The translations under genes and the position numbers were made by a program. A DNA stretch of 50,388 bases from an uncultured Candidatus Saccharibacteria bacterium (lineage in GTDB: Bacteria > Patescibacteriota > Saccharimonadia > Saccharimonadales > Saccharimonadaceae): the NCBI GenBank assembly GCA_938033875.1, contig CALHKG010000004.1, forward strand, positions 1 to 50,388, written 5' to 3'. The notes beneath the pieces were generated by a model that saw only the letters and a program-made list of their open reading frames with translations, was not told the origin of the DNA and ran no database searches. Below are positions 39,106 to 47,158 of this stretch, piece after piece. Position 1 is the stretch's first letter, and each line of letters starts with the position of its first letter.

Positions 39106-39110
39106 TAGAT

Positions 39111-40754
39111 ATGAAACCACGCAAACAGTCGATGGACGGATTTGTCGCCAAGCGACCACAGCGAACTTCGTTGGGGGAAATTACTAGCAAAAAAACGACT
39201 ACGCTCGGGCATCCTCGTAGTAACGAAGATAGTCCGCAGGTGTCGAATAATGCGACAAGAAATATTCAGCAACCAACTTCTGCTAATAAATTAAAGCAGA
39301 ATATTAGCGAATCGTTGGCGGCAATTGATGAAAACACCAAGCCTTCCCATCGGCAGGAGCGCAAACAGAAGCGTAAGAAAAAGTTAATTACCAGGATTAT
39401 TCTTGCGATTATTGGAATTATTATTGCAATTGTGGCGGGCTGGCTGCTATTAAAATTATGGCAGACGATGAACTCGGTGTTCCATAACGGCGGGATCTTA
39501 GGGTTGTTTTCGCAGCAGAAGCTGAAAGAGGATGCTTATGGACGAAGTAATGTGCTGATTTTAGGTACAACAGATGACGATCCGGATCATCCAGGTGCGA
39601 CATTGACTGACTCGATGATGATTCTTAGTGTCAATCAGACAAAGAAGGATGCGTATATGTTTAGCATTCCGCGTGACTTGTATGTAAAATTTGGCATGGC
39701 GTGTAATTCTGGCTACGCTGGTAAAATCAATGAATATTTTGGTTGCGTGAATAATGGAGATAGCGCGCAGGCAGAAGCTGAACGAATGGATAAAACTAAG
39801 AAGTTCATCGGCGATATATTCGGTATGGATATTCAATACGTGGCACATATTAATACTGCGGTGATTCGTGATGCTGTCAATGCGGTTGGCGGAGTTACTG
39901 TTGACGTACAGAGTCGTGATCCACGAGGAATTCTTGATCCAAGTATGGACTGGATGTGTCGAGCGAAGGAATTGAATTATCAGCAGCGTCGCGAACGATG
40001 TCCAACAGGTCACTATATGCAATTAACTAACGGCAAGCACGAAATGGATGGCGAAAAAGCGATGTGGTTCTCTCGAGCGCGTGGTTTGGTGGCGCCAACT
40101 TACGGATTGGAACAATCTAACTTTGACCGAGAGAAAAACCAGCAGTTGGTTATGATGGCGCTGAAAAGCAAAGCCACTTCCACGGGAACACTGACTGACT
40201 TTGGTAAGGTGACGTCTCTGATGGATGCCATGGGCAAAAACTTGCGCACAAACATTGACACGAAAGAAATCCGCACAATTATGAACCTTGGCTCGGAGAT
40301 AAAAGAATCTGATATCCATAGATTGAGTTTTGTGGAGGAAAACAACGTACTTATGACTACTGGCACGGCGGGTGGTGCAAGCATAGTTCAGCCAGCTGCG
40401 GGATTGTATGATTATGATGACATCCGCGCTTATATAAAGTCTGAGATTTACGCAACGCCGCTATCTAAGGAAAAAGCCACAGTTGCTGTCTTGAATGGTT
40501 CCGGCGTGGCTGGTGCAGCTCAGAAAGAAGCGGACAAATTGACAGAATTAGGAATGAAAGTTGTTCATGTCGGCAATGCTCCAGGTAATGAAAAAATAGG
40601 GAAGACTCAAGTTTATCAATTGCCAGCTGGTAAGGAAAAAACTGCTACAAAAGATAAATTTAAGGAGTTGTACGGCTCGGTTTCATCAGATTCCTCGAAG
40701 TATAATTTGAATGTTGACGCACAATTTATCGTTGTTGTGGGAACTGGCTCATAA
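39111..40754 (+). CDS. LytR-CpsA-Psr (LCP) family protein
   Basis: A 547-aa protein. Residues 1-85 are cytoplasmic, hydrophilic and basic, followed by one membrane helix at about 93-117 ('LITRIILAIIGIIIAIVAGWLLL'). The LCP catalytic domain has 'NVLILGTTDDDPDHPGATLTDSMMILSVN', 'YMFSIPRDLYV' and 'AVIRDAVNAVGGVTVDV', with Arg/Asp for pyrophosphate. A C-terminal LytR_C domain spans about 455-547. LCP enzymes attach glycopolymers to peptidoglycan. The predicted leader is 2 nt. Confidence 0.93.
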   Translation: MKPRKQSMDGFVAKRPQRTSLGEITSKKTTTLGHPRSNEDSPQVSNNATRNIQQPTSANKLKQNISESLAAIDENTKPSHRQERKQKRKKKLITRIILAIIGIIIAIVAGWLLLKLWQTMNSVFHNGGILGLFSQQKLKEDAYGRSNVLILGTTDDDPDHPGATLTDSMMILSVNQTKKDAYMFSIPRDLYVKFGMACNSGYAGKINEYFGCVNNGDSAQAEAERMDKTKKFIGDIFGMDIQYVAHINTAVIRDAVNAVGGVTVDVQSRDPRGILDPSMDWMCRAKELNYQQRRERCPTGHYMQLTNGKHEMDGEKAMWFSRARGLVAPTYGLEQSNFDREKNQQLVMMALKSKATSTGTLTDFGKVTSLMDAMGKNLRTNIDTKEIRTIMNLGSEIKESDIHRLSFVEENNVLMTTGTAGGASIVQPAAGLYDYDDIRAYIKSEIYATPLSKEKATVAVLNGSGVAGAAQKEADKLTELGMKVVHVGNAPGNEKIGKTQVYQLPAGKEKTATKDKFKELYGSVSSDSSKYNLNVDAQFIVVVGTGS

Positions 40755-40756
40755 TT

Positions 40757-40765
40757 TGGTATAAT
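40757..40765 (+). promoter_or_regulatory. Extended -10 promoter of the membrane protein gene
   Basis: TGG-TATAAT (40757-40765). +1 is about 40772, 4 nt before ATG 40776. Confidence 0.6.
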
Positions 40766-40775
40766 AGAGTAAGTT

Positions 40776-41540
40776 ATGGAGTTACTGAAAACTGTTAAGC
40801 GAAGAACGTTTTGGAGCGAATTGGTTTATTATGTCTTAAATATTGGCTTGGCGGCTGCATTACTTGTTATTGCTCAAGCGTTTCAGACTCCATTTCCAGC
40901 GTTAGCGCTTGTTGTGCTGAGCAAATGGCGCATAATTGCTGTTCGTCCGCGTTTTTGGTGGGCAAACATTCAGGCTAACTTGGTTGACTTAACGGTTGGA
41001 ATTGGTGTTGTTGGTCTGATGTATCTACCTACGTCAGTGTTTTATTTCCGCGTAGCATTGGCAATACTATATGCAATTTGGCTAGTTGTGATTAAGCCGA
41101 TGTCTAAGCGCTGGCAGGTTGCTATGCAGTCATTGATCGCTATTTTCGTCGGCGTAACTGCGCTGATGGTGGTGTCGTACGAGTGGCCAGTTTCTGTGGT
41201 TGTTATTCTGATGTTCTTGATCGGCTATAGTTCTGCGCGCCATTTCCTACACAGTTATGACGAAGAACAGACGGTTTTACTTTCGGCAATCTGGGGGCTC
41301 GTCTTTGCTGAGCTGGGTTGGTTGTCGTATTATTGGACTTATAGCTACGGAAAGTCATTATTTGGCGGCGTTTCACAGGTTACGATAATCTTATTGCTAT
41401 TCTCGCTCGTCGCCAGTAAAGCTTACCAATCTTACAACAAACACAAAGCTATTCGATTTTCAGACATATCCGCTCCGGTGATTCTTACTATCGGAATTAT
41501 CTTAGTGATGCTAGTGTTTTTAAATTCTGTAGTAATTTAA
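40776..41540 (+). CDS. Multi-pass membrane protein, unknown
   Basis: A 254-aa, strongly hydrophobic protein with about seven predicted membrane helices spread over the whole length. Loops are short and basic. No motif recognised. Near-leaderless start. It directly follows the LCP gene, so an envelope function is possible. Its stop overlaps the stop of convergent prmC by 4 nt. Confidence 0.75.
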   Translation: MELLKTVKRRTFWSELVYYVLNIGLAAALLVIAQAFQTPFPALALVVLSKWRIIAVRPRFWWANIQANLVDLTVGIGVVGLMYLPTSVFYFRVALAILYAIWLVVIKPMSKRWQVAMQSLIAIFVGVTALMVVSYEWPVSVVVILMFLIGYSSARHFLHSYDEEQTVLLSAIWGLVFAELGWLSYYWTYSYGKSLFGGVSQVTIILLLFSLVASKAYQSYNKHKAIRFSDISAPVILTIGIILVMLVFLNSVVI

Positions 41541-42361
41541 TCTTGGGCGCCAGTGAAACGCAGGACTAGGATGTAATTGAGAACTCTCTCTTTTACAAAA
41601 CCATTTTTCACGGCTTCGTCAATTATTCTATTGTGCTGCTGAGGGTCCGCCTCGATAAATAACAAGCCTTCTGAGGTGAGACATCGTGGCGCTTGTGAGA
41701 TCAATTGCAATATCAATTTCAATCCTTCGTCTTCGGCGAAAAGCGCAATTTCTGGTTCGTATTGAAGTTCTGGAGATACGTCCCAATTTTTGTCAACGTA
41801 AGGCAAATTGGCAAATATATAGTCGACTGGTTTGAGTTGACCATTAAGTAATGATTGCTGTTGAATATGGACGTCCGCATTTAAGGCGTCCGCATTTTTT
41901 TCTGCAATATTTAAGGCTGGTTTGCTGATATCAGATAAAATTACCGACAAGTTGCTTCTCTCTAATTTGGCAGTAATTCCCAGACAGCCAGACCCTGTGC
42001 CAACGTCAATTAAAACTTTTTCGGCAATTTCGCTGGCGGTCAGTTCTAAGAATAATGAAATTAGATCTTCGGATTCAGGGCGGGGAATTAAAACAGAGGG
42101 AGATACGGTAAATCTACGCCCGTAAAATTCTTTATAGCCCAGAATGTAGGCAATCGGTACGCGGTCCAATCTTAGGTCTAATCTGGCATTTGCGATGTCA
42201 AATCTTCTGGGGTCAATTTTTTCGTCCAGGTGAGAGTGTAGGTAAGTGCGGTTTTTTCGTAAAGTGTTGGCTAATATCAATTCAGCGTCTAATCTGGCGG
42301 ACGGGATGTTTGCCGTTTTTAAGGATTTTGTGGCAGTTTTTAGCCATTCAGAGATAATCAT
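41537..42361 (-). CDS. prmC: Release-factor glutamine methyltransferase PrmC (HemK)
   Basis: A 274-aa SAM-dependent enzyme methylating the Gln of the GGQ motif of release factors. The N-terminal helical domain occupies residues 1-75. Motif I 'LIDVGTGSGCLGI' is near 118. The substrate motif normally NPPY reads NLPY (FANLPYVDKNW), a mild deviation. 'RPESEDLI' precedes motif I as usual. The predicted leader is 1 nt. Its substrate gene prfA lies just upstream on the same strand, separated by one plus-strand gene. Confidence 0.93.
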   Translation of the reverse strand: MIISEWLKTATKSLKTANIPSARLDAELILANTLRKNRTYLHSHLDEKIDPRRFDIANARLDLRLDRVPIAYILGYKEFYGRRFTVSPSVLIPRPESEDLISLFLELTASEIAEKVLIDVGTGSGCLGITAKLERSNLSVILSDISKPALNIAEKNADALNADVHIQQQSLLNGQLKPVDYIFANLPYVDKNWDVSPELQYEPEIALFAEDEGLKLILQLISQAPRCLTSEGLLFIEADPQQHNRIIDEAVKNGFVKERVLNYILVLRFTGAQD

Positions 42362-42368
42362 GTAGCTA

Positions 42369-42377
42369 ATTATAACA
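42369..42377 (-). promoter_or_regulatory. Extended -10 promoter of prmC (1-nt leader)
   Basis: Minus strand TGT-TATAAT (42377 to 42369), 6 nt, +1 at 42362, ATG at 42361. Confidence 0.68.
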
Positions 42378-42438
42378 TATATCTATGGAATGTAAAAAGT
42401 AAAATGCTTGCAAAAACTGAGAAAAATGGTAAAAAGTA

Positions 42439-42469
42439 TTGACAAATCAAGAGAGAGAGAGAGTATTAT
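42439..42469 (+). promoter_or_regulatory. Promoter with a GA-repeat spacer
   Basis: Perfect -35 TTGACA (42439-42444), -10 TATTAT (42464-42469), spacer 19 nt. The spacer contains GAGAGAGAGAGAG (42451-42463), ending right at the -10. +1 is about 42476. AAAGGA lies 11 nt before ATG 42506. Confidence 0.65.
42451..42463 (+). repeat. GA dinucleotide microsatellite (6.5 units)
   Basis: An uninterrupted GA tract inside the promoter spacer. Loss of one unit would change the spacer from 19 to 17 nt. Confidence 0.9.
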
Positions 42470-42505
42470 AGGATTCATATCATTAGCGAAAGGAATGAAT
42501 ATATA

Positions 42506-43111
42506 ATGGAATTGCCAAATAATACGCATAGTAGCAAAGCCGCAAAGCAAATGGAGTTTGCAGAAGGATTTAATCCTGAACTGACGACCGAAGAAAAGTT
42601 GCAGGCGGCAGTGGAATTTAATGATCTGGTTCAGTCGACACTGCTTAGATTCGCGGGAGACGCGAAAACTTATGATCGCATTGCAGTGGATGGTAGTCAT
42701 AGTATGGAATCGAGGCTAGGCTTAGAACTTTCCCGGAAAGATGGTTCTGTGGTATCTATCTGTGTACGTTCAGAATCTCGAGATAATGGCTCTAAGTCTC
42801 GAGGAATTTCACTCGAAGACAAAGGCACGGGGGAGTATCATTGGTATTATATAGAGGGTGACTTTGTTTTAAGGTATGATGACAATACATCCTTATCCTC
42901 AATGGAAGAAGAAGATGATGATGACGAAATTTATATGAGTGGTGATGAGGCGTATAAGCACGCAGTTAAAGCTCTCCTCGAAGCCCGTAATGAAATAGAG
43001 AATGGTAAATTAGAGCAACAAATGGGACTAAATCGTCAACCAGTCGGTGTGGAAGAGATAAGTAAGTTGGCAAAACTATTGGAGTCTGCTGAGCCGCGTA
43101 ATCTGTACTAA
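42506..43111 (+). CDS. Hypothetical acidic protein
   Basis: A 201-aa protein, unknown. No signal or membrane helix. N-terminal half: 'EEKLQAAVEFNDLVQSTLLRFAGDAKTYDRIAVDG', then a beta-like stretch 'GLELSRKDGSVVSICVRSESRD ... YHWYYIEGDFVLRYDD'. A run of eight Glu/Asp (EEEDDDDE) is near residues 133-140, followed by a helical C-terminus. It is inserted between prmC and prfA on the opposite strand. The promoter contains a GA microsatellite, which makes variable expression possible. Its stop overlaps the prfA stop by 4 nt. Confidence 0.7.
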   Translation: MELPNNTHSSKAAKQMEFAEGFNPELTTEEKLQAAVEFNDLVQSTLLRFAGDAKTYDRIAVDGSHSMESRLGLELSRKDGSVVSICVRSESRDNGSKSRGISLEDKGTGEYHWYYIEGDFVLRYDDNTSLSSMEEEDDDDEIYMSGDEAYKHAVKALLEARNEIENGKLEQQMGLNRQPVGVEEISKLAKLLESAEPRNLY

Positions 43112-44178
43112 TTACTGGTATTCTGAGCTTTCAGCTCACGCTCATATCTCTGTAGATTTTCAATCAAATCGTCGATATCCCCGTTCATTGCAGCGGGGAT
43201 ATTGCTGCGGCTGTAGTGAATGCGGTGGTCGGTGATTCGGTCTTGCGGGAAGTTGTACGTTCGGATTTTTTCCGAGCGGTCGCCAGTTCCAACCAACGAG
43301 CGTCGCTCGGCACTTAATTTGGCGTTTTCCTCGTCAATTTTCATCTGTAATAAGCGCGAACGAAGCACACTCATGGCTTTTTCGCGGTTTTTAATTTGCG
43401 ACTTTTCATCCTGGTTTGTAACTATCATTCCAGTCGGTAAGTGAGTGATTCGCACCGCTGAGTCTGTAGTGTTCACGCTCTGTCCACCGTGTCCACTAGA
43501 GCGGTAAATATCAACGCGCAAATCGTTCGGATTTATTTCAATGTCAGCCTCTTCTGCTTCTGGTAAAACTGCCACCGTTACGGTTGAAGTGTGAACGCGA
43601 CCTTGGCTTTCAGTGACTGGAACTCGTTGAACTCGGTGTACGCCACCTTCGAACTTCAATTTAGAGTATGGCGCGTCGCCCTTGATCATGAAAATAACTT
43701 CTTTATAGCCGCCAGAATCGTTGGCTGATTCGCTAATTAGTTCTACTTTATAGCCGTTAGATTCGCACCAGCGTAAATACATACGGTATAGTTCCGCCGC
43801 AAACAATGACGCTTCATCACCGCCCGCACCAGCGCGGATTTCCATTATGATATTCTTTTCATCATTAGGGTCTTTGGGTGTGAGCAGGATGAATAATTCT
43901 TCTTCTAGCTCGGTCAATCGGGTTTCAATTTCAGTAATTTCAAGCTTCGCCAGAGCAGCCAGCTCGCCGCCTTCGTTAGCTAATTTTTTGGCTTCTACTA
44001 AGTTTTTTTCCAGGTTTTCTCGCTCTTCACCCTTGGAAATAAGCGTTTCTAATTCTGAAAATCGTTTGTTTTTTACCGTAAAATCTGGTGAGCTGTAAGC
44101 ATCAGGTTGCGCTAAAAAATTGCTCAAATCAGCTCGTTCATTTTTCAGAGAATCCATATCTAAAGAAATCTTCGCCAT
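43108..44178 (-). CDS. prfA: Peptide chain release factor 1
   Basis: A 356-aa factor releasing peptides at UAA and UAG. The GGQ motif is in 'RSSGHGGQSVNTTDSAVRITHLPTG' (near residue 233), and the tripeptide anticodon region reads 'RVPVTESQGRVHTS' (PxT, the RF1 form). Length is normal. The predicted leader is 3 nt. The GGQ Gln is the substrate of PrmC, encoded downstream. Confidence 0.96.
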   Translation of the reverse strand: MAKISLDMDSLKNERADLSNFLAQPDAYSSPDFTVKNKRFSELETLISKGEERENLEKNLVEAKKLANEGGELAALAKLEITEIETRLTELEEELFILLTPKDPNDEKNIIMEIRAGAGGDEASLFAAELYRMYLRWCESNGYKVELISESANDSGGYKEVIFMIKGDAPYSKLKFEGGVHRVQRVPVTESQGRVHTSTVTVAVLPEAEEADIEINPNDLRVDIYRSSGHGGQSVNTTDSAVRITHLPTGMIVTNQDEKSQIKNREKAMSVLRSRLLQMKIDEENAKLSAERRSLVGTGDRSEKIRTYNFPQDRITDHRIHYSRSNIPAAMNGDIDDLIENLQRYERELKAQNTSN

Positions 44179-44187
44179 ATCTATAAA

Positions 44188-44196
44188 ATTATATCA
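44188..44196 (-). promoter_or_regulatory. Extended -10 promoter of prfA
   Basis: Minus strand TGA-TATAAT (44196 to 44188). +1 is about 44181, three bases before ATG 44178. It lies just outside the -35 of the divergent gene. Confidence 0.65.
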
Positions 44197-44200
44197 TACA

Positions 44201-44229
44201 TTGACAAATATTTCTCAGTATTGTATTAT
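44201..44229 (+). promoter_or_regulatory. Consensus promoter of the gene at 44239
   Basis: TTGACA (44201-44206), 17-nt spacer, TATTAT (44224-44229). +1 is about 44236, three bases before ATG 44239. An in-frame TTG at 44221 overlaps the -10 region and cannot be the start. Confidence 0.78.
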
Positions 44230-44238
44230 ATAGTGACA

Positions 44239-44838
44239 ATGAAAGAATGCAAGGTTGATTCGCGTGATTTGGTTTACGAAAATGCTGATAAGTTGGCGCT
44301 TTTCGATGTCGGAAAGTCGCCTGAACTGGTGCAGTGTATTGAAGATCTTCCAGATGATATCCCAGCAAACGATCCGAGAGTTGATTTAATTGTGAAGAGT
44401 TTGTTTAAGATTGACACTCATCCAATAGAGAAGCCAGTTCCACTACGCGATTTGAATGAATCAATTAAAGGCAATATTGCCAGTGAAACGAAAATATCTA
44501 TATATGAGGGTGAGTGGCCCGACGTGAGAGCGATTCCGGGATCTGATATTCCGTTGCCAGTTGAATTATTTGTGGCTGCGCCGATGATTAAAGATTGGCG
44601 AGAAGGGCGAGTGTCAGAATCGAAAGGTGGGAAAAGTAGCCGCGATATTATTAGACAGTACGCAGGAATGAATCCGAAAACTAGCCCTCCAATACGCAGT
44701 GTAGACGTTGTTGTGGATTCTGATGGCGGAGTATTTTTGGCTTTGCAAGGTGACGGCGCTCATCGCTTATGTGCCGCAAAGATGCGGGGAGACCGTGAGA
44801 TATTATGTCGCGGGATAAGCGTTGTCAGATTGAACTAA
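44239..44838 (+). CDS. Hypothetical protein with ParB/Srx-like C-terminal motif
   Basis: A 199-aa cytoplasmic protein. The start at 44239 (MKECKVD) is fixed by the promoter. The last 40 residues, 'DVVVDSDGGVFLALQGDGAHRLCAAKMRGDREI', resemble the 'DGxHRxxAAKxxG' helix of ParB/sulfiredoxin-fold nucleotide-binding domains. The upstream 'KPVPLRDL' could be the strand that precedes it. This is a weak resemblance by eye. Near-leaderless. A bidirectional terminator follows. Confidence 0.7.
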   Translation: MKECKVDSRDLVYENADKLALFDVGKSPELVQCIEDLPDDIPANDPRVDLIVKSLFKIDTHPIEKPVPLRDLNESIKGNIASETKISIYEGEWPDVRAIPGSDIPLPVELFVAAPMIKDWREGRVSESKGGKSSRDIIRQYAGMNPKTSPPIRSVDVVVDSDGGVFLALQGDGAHRLCAAKMRGDREILCRGISVVRLN

Positions 44839-44846
44839 CGTAAAAT

Positions 44847-44874
44847 AAAACCGCCCAGTGATTGAGCGGTTTTT
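44847..44874. terminator. Bidirectional terminator between convergent genes
   Basis: AAAACCGC (44847-44854) pairs with GCGGTTTT (44866-44873), 11-nt loop. A-tract on the left and T-tract on the right suit both the 44239 gene and rpmE. Confidence 0.8.
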
Positions 44875-44898
44875 GGATTGTCGGACTAATTTGTCAGA

Positions 44899-45243
44899 TT
44901 ATTTAGTCTTTTCGTCTGATTTTGGAGAATCAGTTTTAGCTGCTTTTTTAGCGTTAGCTTTCTTTGCTTTGTTTGCCAAAGCTGCTCGGCGAGCTTCAGC
45001 GGCTGCTTGACGAGCTTTAAAGCGATCAACACGACCTTCGGTGTCGATAATCTTTTCTTCACCAGTAAAGAATGGGTGTGAAGCTGATGAAATGTGAACC
45101 TTAACCAATGGGTATTCGTTGCCGTCTTCCCATTTGATGGTTTCGGTTGTTTGCGCTGTTGACTGAGTCAAGAACGCGAAGCCCGCTTGTTCGTCGCTAA
45201 ATACGACAGGGCGATAGTTCTGTGGGTGAATACTGCTTTTCAT
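44899..45243 (-). CDS. rpmE2: 50S ribosomal protein bL31, type B
   Basis: A 114-aa protein. The first 80 residues match bL31 type B: 'MKSSIHPQNYRPVVFSDEQAGFAFLTQST', 'WEDGNEYPLVKVHISSASHPFFTGEEKIIDTEGRVDRF'. No zinc Cys, consistent with the type B (zinc-independent) form. The C-terminal 30 residues are a Lys/Ala-rich extension not part of the core. Predicted leader 3 nt. Confidence 0.94.
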   Translation of the reverse strand: MKSSIHPQNYRPVVFSDEQAGFAFLTQSTAQTTETIKWEDGNEYPLVKVHISSASHPFFTGEEKIIDTEGRVDRFKARQAAAEARRAALANKAKKANAKKAAKTDSPKSDEKTK

Positions 45244-45252
45244 AACTGTTCA

Positions 45253-45281
45253 ATTGTACATAATTTATCGGAAAATGTCAA
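45253..45281 (-). promoter_or_regulatory. Consensus promoter of rpmE2 (3-nt leader)
   Basis: Minus strand TTGACA (45281 to 45276), 17-nt spacer, TACAAT (45258 to 45253). +1 is 45246, ATG at 45243. This promoter has a perfect -35 and still leaves no room for a Shine-Dalgarno. Confidence 0.82.
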
Positions 45282-45299
45282 AAGTCCGTAACCTTAACT

Positions 45300-45328
45300 T
45301 TGCTATTTTGGCGAAATTATGACATAAT
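45300..45328 (+). promoter_or_regulatory. Promoter of the 64-aa gene (leaderless)
   Basis: TTGCTA (45300-45305), 17-nt spacer, CATAAT (45323-45328). +1 is 45335, the A of ATG. Confidence 0.62.
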
Positions 45329-45334
45329 ATAGGT

Positions 45335-45529
45335 ATGATTGAGCTATCGACTAGTCCTGATGCTTTGAGTGAGTTAAGTCCAGTGGCGCCGCCAAAGTTA
45401 TTATCGCAGGCTCAAGACGCTAGTCGAGATAATCTTATGGTCTATGTAAAAGCGGATAATTATCTGGGCACGGAAACGAGCCTTCATTTATGGAAAGTCG
45501 ATGTGAAACGACTGAATACGAAGCGATAA
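45335..45529 (+). CDS. Short 5' reading frame, possibly N-terminal part of the next gene
   Basis: A 64-aa frame with a leaderless start. It shows no family. It overlaps the following 286-aa frame by 40 nt in the -1 frame. Its last residues ('SLHLWKVDVKRLNTK') would join smoothly to the helix 'EAINDFVQFIETTKHYL' of that frame if one frameshift occurred near 45515-45525. It may be the N-terminus of one gene broken by a frameshift, or a short leader gene whose translation is coupled to the next. Confidence 0.55.
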   Translation: MIELSTSPDALSELSPVAPPKLLSQAQDASRDNLMVYVKADNYLGTETSLHLWKVDVKRLNTKR

Positions 45530-46350
45530 ATGATTTTGTGCAATTTATAGAGACGACAAAGCATTATTTACCTGATTACATGGAGGATTGCGCTAAAGAA
45601 TTAATAGTTGAATTGGCGTTTTTGGGCATGCCGGAATTGCATTTTGCGGCAACAGCGCTAGCAAAAAGACTTAGGTGCCATTTGGAGGTTGATAATAAGC
45701 CGGTCTATGTTGACGTAGGAAATCCGCTAAGTCAGTGTCGTGCTAAAAACGAGATGAAAAGTAGCCAGTATATTTTAAGTCTGGTCTTGTCTAAATTTCC
45801 AGACGATGAATTCGAAGAATATGAGGGTAGACTGAAAGTGTATGGCGGCAGGGGTGAGATTGGCAAGAGCTCTAAGGTTTTATTTCTTGATGATTGGATT
45901 ATTAGCGGCGATCAGGTAAAGAAGCGAATTGCAGGATTTGAAGTAGATAATGATCCTGAGAGCCATGAGGTAAGTGTTTTGGTTATGGCAGCTAGTGGAG
46001 ATTATCTTGATAACGGCATAAGTGCGTACTCCCAGTATGGGGGAACGATATATCCTGTAGAGGCTTACTACGTGCTCAAGAATAGTCCTGATGCTGGAGG
46101 TATGAGTAGGGTAACGGGCATACATTCTTCGACCGATAACACATTTGGCTATGAAGTTGATGGTATAGCGTACTGTGCTATCGAAAGAGGAATTCTCAAA
46201 GGAGAGGGAATTGACGAGCTAAGTCTGCCCGCATTGGCAAATATAGTACGACCGTATCGAAACGGTGAAGATTTTGATGGTCTGTCGCGATTTAGGCAAT
46301 TGTTAGAAAGAGAGAGTAATATTTGCAGATTTATTGACTATTTGGTATAA
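45490..46350 (+). CDS. Phosphoribosyltransferase-like protein
   Basis: A frame of up to 286 aa. 'SSKVLFLDDWIISGDQVKKRI' near residue 130 resembles the PRPP-binding motif of type I PRTases (VLLVDDxxxTG). 'YVDVGNPLSQCRAKNEMKSSQYI' upstream could be the flexible loop. Family membership is a by-eye call. The first ATG (45490) has no Shine-Dalgarno; the frame is open from 45460. Translation from the upstream leaderless frame by coupling or frameshift is possible. The rpsB promoter begins inside its last codons. Confidence 0.68.
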   Translation: MESRCETTEYEAINDFVQFIETTKHYLPDYMEDCAKELIVELAFLGMPELHFAATALAKRLRCHLEVDNKPVYVDVGNPLSQCRAKNEMKSSQYILSLVLSKFPDDEFEEYEGRLKVYGGRGEIGKSSKVLFLDDWIISGDQVKKRIAGFEVDNDPESHEVSVLVMAASGDYLDNGISAYSQYGGTIYPVEAYYVLKNSPDAGGMSRVTGIHSSTDNTFGYEVDGIAYCAIERGILKGEGIDELSLPALANIVRPYRNGEDFDGLSRFRQLLERESNICRFIDYLV

Positions 46351-46351
46351 T
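46323..46351 (+). promoter_or_regulatory. Promoter of rpsB-tsf
   Basis: TTGCAG (46323-46328), 17-nt spacer, extended -10 TGG-TATAAT (46343-46351). +1 is about 46358. Confidence 0.8.
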
Positions 46352-46357
46352 TGCCAA

Positions 46358-46428
46358 GTAACTAATTTTAATGACACAATCCGCTTCACACTCCAAATCG
46401 TGGGCGGATGAGGCAAAAGGAGAAGAGA
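46358..46428 (+). promoter_or_regulatory. rpsB 5' leader
   Basis: A 71-nt leader with a hairpin ATCCGC (about 46379-46384) pairing with GCGGAT (about 46404-46409), followed by AAAGGAGA before ATG. Long by the standards of this window. Autoregulation by S2 is possible by analogy with other bacteria, not shown. Confidence 0.45.
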
Positions 46429-47157
46429 ATGTCTGTAAAGGTAGACATTAAGGCTTTGCTGGAGTCAGGTGTTCATTTTGGACACAAAACCAGCCGCTGG
46501 CACCCAAAGATGGCGCCATATATTCACAGTAAACGTCAGGATAGTCACATTATTGACTTGACTAAGACTGTTGAAGCTTTGGATAAGGCTTTGCCGGAAT
46601 TGACAAAGATTGCTGCATCAGGCCGCAAGGTTTTGTTCGTTGGTACTAAAAAGCAAGCTAAAGACGTTGTTCGTGAAGCAGCTGAAAAGATCAACCAGCC
46701 ATACGTAGTTGAGCGCTGGATTGGTGGTATGCTGACTAACGGTTCAACTATTGCTCAGCAAATTAAGAAGCTGAAGAATCTTGAAAAGCGAATGGCTTCA
46801 GGTGATTTGGAAAAGCGTTATAACAAGCTTGAAGTGCAGCGTTTCCAAGAGGAAATCGACAGCTTGAATATGAAATATGGCGGTATCAAGGATTTGATGG
46901 GCAAGCCAGGAGCTGTTGTTGTAGTTGACGCATTGACCGACGCAAATGCAGTTCGCGAGGCTCAAACTTTGGGCGTGCCAGTATTTGCAATTGTTGACAC
47001 CAACGTTAACCCAACAGGAATTGATTACGTAATTCCAGGTAATGACGACGCTGTTAAGGGTATTCAATTGCTATTAGACTACTTCACCGCAGCTGTTGCT
47101 GAAGGCGCAGGTAGCGTAAAGACTGAAGAAAAACCAGCTAAAAAAGAGGAGAAATAG
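46429..47157 (+). CDS. rpsB: 30S ribosomal protein uS2
   Basis: A 242-aa protein. 'IKALLESGVHFGHKTSRWHPKMAPYI' is the N-terminal signature, and 'PGAVVVVDALTDANAVREAQTLGVPVFAIVDTNVNP' carries the second. The C-terminal tail is Lys/Glu-rich. The start at 46429 (MSVKVDI) has AAAGGAGA 6-12 nt upstream; the in-frame ATG at 46408 lies before this site. It is followed 1 nt later by tsf, the usual rpsB-tsf operon. Confidence 0.97.
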   Translation: MSVKVDIKALLESGVHFGHKTSRWHPKMAPYIHSKRQDSHIIDLTKTVEALDKALPELTKIAASGRKVLFVGTKKQAKDVVREAAEKINQPYVVERWIGGMLTNGSTIAQQIKKLKNLEKRMASGDLEKRYNKLEVQRFQEEIDSLNMKYGGIKDLMGKPGAVVVVDALTDANAVREAQTLGVPVFAIVDTNVNPTGIDYVIPGNDDAVKGIQLLLDYFTAAVAEGAGSVKTEEKPAKKEEK

Positions 47158-47158
47158 G

